DNA of 5,404 nt from CAYOKT01 sp964404605. Lineage in GTDB: Bacteria; Electryoneota; Electryoneia; Electryoneales; Electryoneaceae. Position numbers and translations under genes: made by a program. A model generated the notes under the pieces. That model searched no databases and was not told where the DNA came from. It saw nothing but the letters and a program-made list of their open reading frames with translations. Position 1 is the first letter of the stretch; each line of letters opens with the position of its first letter. This document shows, piece after piece, positions 1 to 5,404 of the stretch. The DNA is taken from positions 1 to 5,404 of the forward strand of contig CAYOKT010000136.1 in assembly GCA_964404605.1 (NCBI GenBank). Direction: 5' to 3'.

Positions 1-692
1 GTCGAGTTGTTCTCCGAGGCGATCTCGACCAGCGTCTGCAGGTACCGCAGGGTGACGGAGATCGGTTGGGCGGCCATCATCGCGGCGGCCTCGGTGAGTT
101 TCGTCGCGGCCTGGAATTCGCCGTCCGCGGCGATGATCTTCGCCCGCCGGATACGGTCCGCCTCGGCCCCGGCGGCCATCACCCGCTTCAGCTCCGGGGT
201 CAGGTCCACGTGCTTGATCTCGACGTTGGAGACCTTCACCCCCCAGGCGTCCGTGTGCTCGTCGATGATCTCCTGCAGGCGGCTGTTGACCGTCGCGAGG
301 TCATCGAGGAGAACCTGCAGGGTGATCTCGCCGATCACCGCGCGCAGGGTGGTCTGGGCGATCTGCACCGTGGCCTGGTAGAAATTCTCCACGTTCACCA
401 CCGCGCGGTCCGTCTCGAGCACGCGGAAGTACACCACGGCGTTGACCTGCACGCTGACATTGTCCTTGGTGAGCAGGTCCTGCGGCTGGACATCGAAGAC
501 CTGGATCCGTGTCGAGACGAGGCGGACCTGGTCGATGATGGGAATGATCAGCACCAGCCCGGGACCCTTCACTCCGATCAGGCGGCCGAGCCGGAAGACG
601 ACAAGCCGGTCATACTCCTTGACCACGCGGATCGCGGACGCGAGCAGCAGAAAACCAATGATCAGGACGACAACAACGGAAATCGACGGCAT
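1..692 (-). CDS. Slipin / stomatin-like SPFH (band 7) membrane protein, 3' end cut by window edge
   Basis: The first 230 codons are open and no stop is reached before the window edge, so the C-terminus is missing. Residues about 4-20 form one hydrophobic helix (SVVVVLIIGFLLLASAI), a membrane anchor. The SPFH domain follows: an EYDRLVVFRLGR segment (26-37), KGPGLVLIIPIID (42-54), TKDNVSVQVNAVVYFRV (75-91), AQTTLRAVIGEI (112-123) and EIIDEHTDAWGVKVSNVEIKHVDL (141-164). A helical stretch then carries RRAKIIAADGEFQAA (182-196) and LRYLQTLVEIA (215-225). This order is that of bacterial slipins. The family forms oligomers at the inner membrane, is linked to membrane microdomains, and is often paired with an NfeD-type protease or partner. 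No nfeD lies between it and gcvPA; one could lie past the edge. The ATG is chosen because a purine-rich GGGAGGGG sits 4 nt before it and the membrane helix starts right after it. Family assignment is firm; the physiological role is not known from the sequence. Confidence 0.93.
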   Translation of the reverse strand, partial: MPSISVVVVLIIGFLLLASAIRVVKEYDRLVVFRLGRLIGVKGPGLVLIIPIIDQVRLVSTRIQVFDVQPQDLLTKDNVSVQVNAVVYFRVLETDRAVVNVENFYQATVQIAQTTLRAVIGEITLQVLLDDLATVNSRLQEIIDEHTDAWGVKVSNVEIKHVDLTPELKRVMAAGAEADRIRRAKIIAADGEFQAATKLTEAAAMMAAQPISVTLRYLQTLVEIASENNS

Positions 693-696
693 CGTT

Positions 697-704
697 CCCC
701 TCCC
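697..704 (-). promoter_or_regulatory. Ribosome binding site of the slipin gene
   Basis: On the minus strand GGGAGGGG precedes the ATG; its GGAGG core is 6 nt from the start codon. It supports this start over an in-frame GTG 42 nt upstream. The 93-nt gap to gcvPA shows no clear terminator, so read-through from gcvPA is possible. Confidence 0.75.
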
Positions 705-785
705 TTCCGGGTACGGGTTGACGACGGCGGGCACCGCATAGGCTCCGCCGCCGGAACAGCACCCCGCCGGTATCGACCCGCCTCC

Positions 786-2129
786 CTATTCCAGGGCGGC
801 CAGTTCGCCGACCAGCAGGTCCATCTCTTCCTTCGTGCGCTTCTCGGTCACCGCCACGAGCAGGCGATCTTCCATCTCCGGGAAGAACCGGTCGAGGCGG
901 ACTCCCGCGAGCACACCCTTTTCCGCCAGCCGATCCACGACCTGTCGAGCGGGGATCGGCGTTGTAAGCGTGAATTCGTTGAAGAACGGTGCATCGAAAG
1001 ATGGTGTGAATCTCGTCTTCCGCGCAATTTCATCGTGAAGGTAGTGCGCCTTGTGGTAGCAGAGTTCGGCGACCCGGCGGAACCCGCCCCTGCCGAGCAG
1101 GGCGAGGTGAACCAGCGCCGCGAGGGCGTTCAGCCCCTCGTTGGTGCAGATGTTCGAGGTCGCCTTGCCGCGGCGGATGTGCTGCTCGCGCGTCTGCAGG
1201 GTCATCACGAACCCGCGCTTGCCCTCCAGGTCCACGGTCTGCCCGGAGAGCCGGCCCGGCATCTGGCGGATCAGGCTCTGCCGGGTGGCGAAGAGACCGA
1301 GGTAGGGCCCTCCGAAGCCCATCCGGTTGCCGAGGCACTGTCCCTCGCCGGTGACCACGTCCGCCCCCTGCTCACCGGGAGGGGTGATCATCCCCAACGC
1401 CACGGGATAGGCGCTGACCGCGGCGAGGGCGCCGGCGTCGTGCGCCGCGCCGATCAGGGCGTCGAGGTCCTCGAGGACGCCGAAGAAGTTCGGCTGCGCG
1501 AAGAGGACCACCGCCGTCTGTTCATCGAGGGCACCGGCCAGCGCCTCCGCGTCCGTGCGTCCACCGCGCAGGGGCACGGTCCGCAGATCGATGTCCGAGG
1601 TGCGGGCATAGGTCCGCATCACCTTCAGGTAGTGCGGGTGCACGCCCTCGCTGACCAGCACCACCGGGCGCTTCTTCTGGACACGCAGCCCGAGGAGCAT
1701 CGCCTCGGTGATCGCGTTGGCGCCGTCGTACATCGAGGCGTTGGCGACCTCCATCCCGGTGATGTCGCAGACGACCGACTGGAACTCGTAGATCGCCTGC
1801 AATGTCCCCTGGGATACCTCGGCCTGGTAGGGAGTGTAGGCGGTGTACCACTCGCTGCGCGAAAGGATCGCGCCCACCCCCGCGGGGATGAAGTGGTCGT
1901 AGCTCCCCCCGCCGAGGAAGTTCACCGCCTGCGCCGCCGGGCGGTTCTTCTCGGCGAGCCGGGACATCCGGCGCGCGACATCGAGTTCGCTCAACCCTTC
2001 GGGCAGGTCCAACCCGCCCTCGAGGCGCAATTTTTCCGGGATCACGCGGATGAGCTCCTCGAACGAATCGACGCCGATCTCCGCGAGCATCTCATCGAAC
2101 TGCGCGTCCGTGTGAGGAACGTAGGGCAT
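786..2129 (-). CDS. gcvPA: Glycine dehydrogenase (decarboxylating) subunit 1, P-protein alpha subunit
   Basis: This is the N-terminal-half subunit of the two-part P-protein of the glycine cleavage system. With GcvPB it decarboxylates glycine and passes the aminomethyl group to the lipoyl arm of GcvH in the cytoplasm. The 447-residue length is normal for GcvPA. Visible family blocks are MPYVPHT at the N-terminus, FLGGGSYDHFIP (71-82), YTPYQAEVSQGTLQAIYEFQ (98-117), ANASMYDGANAITEAM (129-144), GEGQCLGN (261-268), GPYLGLFA (274-281) and REQHIRRGKATSNICTN (314-330). The PLP-binding lysine of this enzyme resides in GcvPB, so its absence here is expected. The reading frame stays open 35 codons further upstream, but that stretch is Arg/Pro/Gly-rich, unlike the family; MPYVPHT is the usual N-terminus and has its own ribosome binding site. 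gcvPB, which usually follows directly, is not in the window. The gene looks intact. Confidence 0.96.
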   Translation of the reverse strand: MPYVPHTDAQFDEMLAEIGVDSFEELIRVIPEKLRLEGGLDLPEGLSELDVARRMSRLAEKNRPAAQAVNFLGGGSYDHFIPAGVGAILSRSEWYTAYTPYQAEVSQGTLQAIYEFQSVVCDITGMEVANASMYDGANAITEAMLLGLRVQKKRPVVLVSEGVHPHYLKVMRTYARTSDIDLRTVPLRGGRTDAEALAGALDEQTAVVLFAQPNFFGVLEDLDALIGAAHDAGALAAVSAYPVALGMITPPGEQGADVVTGEGQCLGNRMGFGGPYLGLFATRQSLIRQMPGRLSGQTVDLEGKRGFVMTLQTREQHIRRGKATSNICTNEGLNALAALVHLALLGRGGFRRVAELCYHKAHYLHDEIARKTRFTPSFDAPFFNEFTLTTPIPARQVVDRLAEKGVLAGVRLDRFFPEMEDRLLVAVTEKRTKEEMDLLVGELAALE

Positions 2130-2138
2130 CTTGAAGCT

Positions 2139-2144
2139 TCCTTC
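2139..2144 (-). promoter_or_regulatory. Ribosome binding site that decides the gcvPA start
   Basis: The minus strand reads GGAAGGAAGC before the ATG, with AAGGA 9 nt from the start codon. This favours the ATG of MPYVPHT over the ATG 105 nt further upstream, which has no comparable site. Confidence 0.7.
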
Positions 2145-2154
2145 CGTGACACGC

Positions 2155-2181
2155 CCCCGGGGGCCTGTCCCTCCCCCGGGG
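2155..2181 (-). promoter_or_regulatory. Perfect 9-bp GC hairpin in the gcvPA leader
   Basis: The arms CCCCGGGGG and CCCCCGGGG (minus strand) are perfectly complementary and enclose the 9-nt loop AGGGACAGG. The stem is all G-C and ends 10 nt before the GGAAGGA ribosome binding site of gcvPA. It lacks a following U run, so it is not a standard intrinsic terminator. A role in translation control, RNA stability or pausing is inference; it could also be a GC-rich spacer accident, though nine perfect pairs is notable. Confidence 0.55.
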
Positions 2182-2221
2182 CATCCCGCCGGGCGAGGCA
2201 AGCGACGGGGGCGGGCGTTCC

Positions 2222-2242
2222 GCGCACCACTCACCGGTGCGC
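2222..2242 (-). promoter_or_regulatory. 7-bp hairpin in the gcvH-gcvPA spacer
   Basis: GCGCACC and GGTGCGC form a perfect 7-bp stem with the 7-nt loop GGTGAGT (minus strand). No U run follows, so termination after gcvH is not supported. With the hairpin nearer gcvPA it makes a two-stem leader in the 161-nt spacer. That spacer otherwise holds no gene, and I saw no convincing promoter in it, although its gcvH-proximal 30 nt are A/T-richer than the surroundings. Confidence 0.45.
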
Positions 2243-2290
2243 CTCATGAAATCGCCACGCCCCCATAAGGTACTAACAAAAGTGAACGGA

Positions 2291-2671
2291 TCAGGCGATG
2301 TGCTCCGCGTACGCTTCCGCGTCCATCAGCCCGTCGAGCTGGGTGAGGTCCGCCGCCTTGACCTTGATCAGCCATCCCTCGCCATAGGGGTCCCGGTTCA
2401 CCACCGCCGGGTCATCCTCGAGCGCACCATTGACCTGGGTAACCGCCCCCGAGATCGGGGCGAACAGGTCCGCCACGGTCTTCACGGCTTCGATCGACCC
2501 GAAGGCTTCGCCCTGGGTGACCTCATCTCCGACATCCGGCAGTTCGAGGAAGACGACGTCGCCCAGTTCGCCCTGGGCATAATCGGTGATCCCGAAGGTG
2601 ACGATGTCATCCTCGACCCGGACCCACTCGTGGTCCTCGGTGTACTTCAACTCCTGCGGAATCTCGGCCAT
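2291..2671 (-). CDS. gcvH: Glycine cleavage system H protein, lipoyl carrier
   Basis: GcvH carries a lipoyl group that shuttles the aminomethyl intermediate from the P-protein to the T-protein and is reoxidised by the L-protein. The 126-residue product has the usual length. Visible blocks are KYTEDHEWV (9-17), GITDYAQGELGDVVFLELPDVGDEV (27-51), the lipoylation loop GSIEAVKTVADLFAPISG with the acceptor Lys64, and the C-terminal NRDPYGEGWLIKV. The frame is open for 14 codons upstream into accC, but MAEIPQELKYTEDHEWV matches the family start and has a GGAGAGG site just before it. The gene begins 14 nt after the accC stop, so it is almost surely on the accC transcript. The family call is secure; whether it serves only glycine cleavage or also lipoate relay, as reported for GcvH in some bacteria, cannot be told from sequence. 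Confidence 0.97.
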   Translation of the reverse strand: MAEIPQELKYTEDHEWVRVEDDIVTFGITDYAQGELGDVVFLELPDVGDEVTQGEAFGSIEAVKTVADLFAPISGAVTQVNGALEDDPAVVNRDPYGEGWLIKVKAADLTQLDGLMDAEAYAEHIA

Positions 2672-2674
2672 GAT

Positions 2675-2681
2675 CCTCTCC
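2675..2681 (-). promoter_or_regulatory. Ribosome binding site that decides the gcvH start
   Basis: GGAGAGG (minus strand) lies in the 14-nt gap between the accC TAA and the gcvH ATG, with GGAG 6 nt from the start codon. It excludes the longer reading that starts inside accC and suggests translational coupling of accC and gcvH. Confidence 0.7.
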
Positions 2682-2685
2682 ACGC

Positions 2686-4041
<1,356 letters not shown>

Positions 4042-4055
4042 CAGCCCCCGGGCTG
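4042..4055 (-). promoter_or_regulatory. Hairpin abutting the accC start codon
   Basis: The minus strand reads CAGCC-CGGG-GGCTG directly followed by ATG: a 5-bp stem with a 4-nt loop. The only G-rich candidate ribosome binding sequence (GGGGG) lies inside it. This suggests accC is translated mainly by ribosomes arriving from accB or after the hairpin is opened. The structure is read from the sequence; the regulatory reading is inference. Confidence 0.5.
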
Positions 4056-4079
4056 TGAAGGGTTGAACCGGGATTGACG

Positions 4080-4106
4080 GGCACGCCGGGGTTCGGACCC
4101 GGTGCC
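4080..4106 (-). promoter_or_regulatory. Bulged hairpin in the accB-accC gap, tRNA T-arm look-alike
   Basis: On the minus strand CCGGG and CCCGG form a 5-bp stem around the 7-nt loop TCCGAAC, extended by GGCA/TGCC after a 2-nt bulge. Stem length, loop length and loop sequence resemble a tRNA T-arm stacked on part of an acceptor stem. No other tRNA parts are found upstream and there is no U run, so it is neither a tRNA nor an intrinsic terminator. Together with the hairpin at the accC ATG it fills most of the 78-nt gap. Confidence 0.45.
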
Positions 4107-4119
4107 TGCCGGAGCCGCA

Positions 4120-4632
4120 TCAACCATTCGGGTCGATACGGAACATCACCTGCCCGAACTCCACGGGATCGCCGTTCTCCACGAGGATTTCGACCACACG
4201 ACCGCTGACATCGGCCTCGATTTCGTTCATCAGCTTCATCGCCTCGACGATGCAGAGGACCTGTCCCGGCGTGATCTTGTCCCCGATCTGAATGTAGGGT
4301 TCGGCATCCGGCGCGGGGGAACGGTAAAAGGTCCCCACCATCGGTGACTTGATCTCATGATGTGTGGTGGCGACGGGCGCCGGCGCACTCGCCTCCCCGG
4401 GCGCTGGTGGAGGGGCGGGGGCCGGGGACGCCGCGGGCGCGGCGGCCGGCACCGGCGGAGGAAGCGCGGGAACTGAATTGACCTGGGTGTTGTCGGGGAC
4501 CATCGCGACGGGCGGCGGCGGATCCGCCTTGCGGATGCGTATCCGGGTGCCGTCCCGCTCGATCTCAACTTCCTGGATGTCGCTGGATTCCACCAGCTTC
4601 ACCAGCTTGCGTACTTCCGTCCAGTCCATCAT
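4120..4632 (-). CDS. accB: Acetyl-CoA carboxylase, biotin carboxyl carrier protein
   Basis: AccB carries biotin between AccC and the carboxyltransferase AccAD, whose genes are not in the window. The 170-residue product has the classic layout. An N-terminal segment (1-37) contains the RKLVKLVESSDIQEVEIERDG helix-strand. A flexible Pro/Ala-rich linker spans about 38-90. The biotinyl domain (about 92-170) has the 'thumb' region SPAPDAEPYIQIGD (105-118) and the biotin site EAMKLMNEIE with Lys133. The linker holds one PPPP (38-41) and two PPP runs (58-60, 74-76), which are typical EF-P-dependent stall sites. The start is ATG-ATG; the first is given, and the second would remove one residue. A GGGGAGGGGGAG tract precedes it but is partly paired in a hairpin. 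It sits 54 nt after efp, consistent with co-transcription. Confidence 0.97.
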   Translation of the reverse strand: MMDWTEVRKLVKLVESSDIQEVEIERDGTRIRIRKADPPPPVAMVPDNTQVNSVPALPPPVPAAAPAASPAPAPPPAPGEASAPAPVATTHHEIKSPMVGTFYRSPAPDAEPYIQIGDKITPGQVLCIVEAMKLMNEIEADVSGRVVEILVENGDPVEFGQVMFRIDPNG

Positions 4633-4643
4633 TCATCGCTCCC

Positions 4644-4659
4644 CCTCCCCGCAGGGAGG
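4644..4659 (-). promoter_or_regulatory. Hairpin with UNCG tetraloop pairing the accB ribosome binding site
   Basis: The minus strand reads CCTCCC-TGCG-GGGAGG: a perfect 6-bp stem closed by c(UGCG)g, a member of the very stable UNCG tetraloop class with its preferred C-G closing pair. The 3' arm contains the GGAGG of the accB ribosome binding tract, and the 5' arm is an anti-Shine-Dalgarno-like CCTCCC. A second purine run, GGGGGAG, extends out of the stem and could still bind ribosomes. Translational control of accB is inference. Confidence 0.55.
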
Positions 4660-4686
4660 TGCTTGCGCCGTGCTCTCACTCCGTGG

Positions 4687-5253
4687 TCAGCGCTTTACCC
4701 GCTCGAGGTATTCGTTGGTCCGCGTGTCCACTTTAATCACATCGCCGACCTCGACGAACAGCGGCACCTGCACCACGGCGCCGGTCTCGAGCTTCGCGGG
4801 CTTCGTCGTGGCGGAAACCGTGTCGCCCTTGATCCCCGGCTCGGTGTCCACCACCTCGAGTTCGAGAAAGAACGGAACCTCGATGAGCAGGGGCTGCTCT
4901 CCCTCGAACATCACCTTGTAGTCTTCCCCGTCCTTCAGGTACCGGGCGACCTCCTCGCCGATCATGGATGCATCGAGCGAATGCTGTTCGTATGTCTCGT
5001 GGTCCATGAAAACGTAACTCTCGCCCTCGGGGTAAAGAAACTGCATTTGCCGGGCGATGAGCCGTATTTCCTCCACCTTTTCTCCGGCGCGGAAGGTGTT
5101 GTCGATGACCCGGCCGGTGAGTACGCTCTTCAGCTTGGTGCGGACGAACGCGCCACCCTTGCCCGGTTTCACATGGAGAAATTCGACGATGGCGTACGGC
5201 TCGCCATTGTAACGAATCACCATGCCGTTGCGAAAATCGGCCGTGCTGGCCAT
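4687..5253 (-). CDS. efp: Translation elongation factor P
   Basis: EF-P binds the ribosome between the P and E sites and restores peptide bond formation at consecutive prolines. The 188-residue product has normal length and domains: an N-terminal KOW-like domain (about 1-63) with the tip loop KPGKGGAF (29-36), then two OB domains holding MQFLYPEGESYVFMDHETYEQ and the C-terminal TKPAKLETGAVVQVPLFVEVGDVIKVDTRTNEYLERV. The tip residue is Lys32, equivalent to E. coli Lys34, so this is not the arginine type modified by EarP rhamnosylation. The sequence alone does not say whether the lysine carries lysinylation, another modification or none. No modification gene (epmA, epmB) is in the window. The start has a strong GGAGG site 7 nt away. 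It heads the efp-accB-accC order, an arrangement seen in several bacterial groups. Confidence 0.97.
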   Translation of the reverse strand: MASTADFRNGMVIRYNGEPYAIVEFLHVKPGKGGAFVRTKLKSVLTGRVIDNTFRAGEKVEEIRLIARQMQFLYPEGESYVFMDHETYEQHSLDASMIGEEVARYLKDGEDYKVMFEGEQPLLIEVPFFLELEVVDTEPGIKGDTVSATTKPAKLETGAVVQVPLFVEVGDVIKVDTRTNEYLERVKR

Positions 5254-5358
5254 TGTATCTCCTCCGGAACAACCCTGTGTCTGCTTGAACCCGACCGTGC
5301 CGGGCGCAACTCACCCGCCGTGAACGCCCTTGTCGCGCGGAAAGCGTAAAGATAAGGG
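5254..5358 (-). promoter_or_regulatory. efp leader with strong ribosome binding site, no gene
   Basis: About 105 nt between the upstream terminator and the efp ATG hold no supported gene. The minus strand ends in GGAGGAGATACA before the ATG, with GGAGG 7 nt away, the best ribosome binding site in the window. The promoter of the efp-acc-gcvH cluster should lie here or in the terminator tail. An A/T-rich patch at about 5341-5362 contains TATCTT, a partial -10-like match, but no matching -35 box was found, so no promoter is assigned. Confidence 0.5.
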
Positions 5359-5390
5359 AAAACCGGCCAGAGTTCCCGGTCTCCAGCCGG
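5359..5390 (-). terminator. Intrinsic terminator of an upstream minus-strand gene
   Basis: On the minus strand CCGGCTGGAG pairs with CTCTGGCCGG around the 8-nt loop ACCGGGAA. This gives a 10-bp stem with eight Watson-Crick and two G-U pairs, followed at once by TTTT and then CCCTTATCTTT. The arrangement is that of a rho-independent terminator and would insulate efp from a gene beyond the right edge. The U run is short (four), so efficiency is uncertain. Confidence 0.6.
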
Positions 5391-5404
5391 GGTTCCCGGT
5401 CTCC
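5365..5404. repeat. 20-bp tandem repeat, two copies, running into the window edge
   Basis: Two adjacent 20-bp units match at 17 of 20 positions and share the last 13 bases, GTTCCCGGTCTCC on the plus strand. The three differences are all A/G transitions. The second copy ends exactly at the window edge, so more copies may follow. The repeat overlaps the terminator stem, which is built from parts of both copies. Confidence 0.7.

Noticed and set aside
2130..2234. N-terminal extension of gcvPA by 35 codons
   Set aside because: The extra stretch is Arg/Pro/Gly-rich, falls over the two leader hairpins, has no ribosome binding site, and family members begin at MPYVPHT.
2155..2242. Intrinsic terminator between gcvH and gcvPA
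   Set aside because: Both stems are strong, but neither is followed by a U run on the minus strand, or by one on the plus strand.
66..2249. Long plus-strand open frame (727 codons) opposite the slipin gene and gcvPA
   Set aside because: It is antisense to two clear family members. The translation is rich in His, Arg, Asp and Val with no domain pattern, as expected when GC-rich coding DNA is read on the opposite strand.
2130..2290. Glycine riboswitch upstream of gcvPA
   Set aside because: Short pieces such as CACCGGTGAG and GGGACAGG recall the aptamer, but the conserved core segments and their order are missing.
4080..4160. Minus-strand tRNA gene based on the T-arm-like hairpin
   Set aside because: No matching 5' acceptor strand, D-arm or anticodon arm could be placed; the upstream bases are the end of accB.
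5254..5358. Sigma-70 promoter for efp
   Set aside because: TATCTT in the A/T-rich patch is a partial -10 match, but no -35 hexamer is present at 16-18 nt, so a specific call is not supported.

Overview
The window is a GC-rich bacterial chromosome segment. By eye it is well above 60% G+C, third positions are mostly G or C, and every gene starts with ATG, nearly all behind purine-rich Shine-Dalgarno sequences. All six genes read on the minus strand, so the transcriptional order runs from the right edge to the left: efp, accB, accC, gcvH, gcvPA, and a slipin/stomatin-like gene cut by the left edge. Three traits narrow the source: a two-subunit glycine decarboxylase P-protein (gcvPA type), a free-standing biotin carboxylase with a separate biotin carrier, and an EF-P with lysine at its loop tip. 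These argue against animal or plant organelles and against the many proteobacteria and actinobacteria with a fused GcvP, but they do not fix a phylum. No gene looks foreign.

Right edge (about 5254-5404): a 20-bp tandem repeat runs to the window edge. It overlaps a good minus-strand intrinsic terminator, which probably ends an upstream gene outside the window. A leader of about 100 nt without a gene follows, ending in a strong ribosome binding site for efp.

Middle (2291-5253): efp, accB, accC and gcvH form a tight cluster with gaps of 54, 78 and 14 nt and no terminator between them. EF-P rescues ribosomes at proline runs, and AccB, the next gene product, is the only protein here with runs of three or more prolines. 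AccB and AccC are the carrier and the biotin carboxylase of acetyl-CoA carboxylase. GcvH, the lipoyl carrier of the glycine cleavage system, is attached directly behind accC, so two swinging-arm carrier proteins share one apparent transcript.

Left part (1-2290): a 161-nt spacer with two hairpins separates gcvH from gcvPA, the PLP-enzyme subunit that lacks the PLP lysine. The expected partner gcvPB does not follow. After 93 nt comes a slipin (SPFH/band 7 membrane protein), present from its start through 230 residues.

The genes are conserved housekeeping families and I see no new multi-gene system. The features most worth a second look are small: hairpins that cover or abut the start sites of accB, accC and gcvPA, the split-up glycine cleavage genes, and the terminator-repeat at the right edge. 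I found no tRNA, rRNA, CRISPR array, insertion sequence or recognisable riboswitch.
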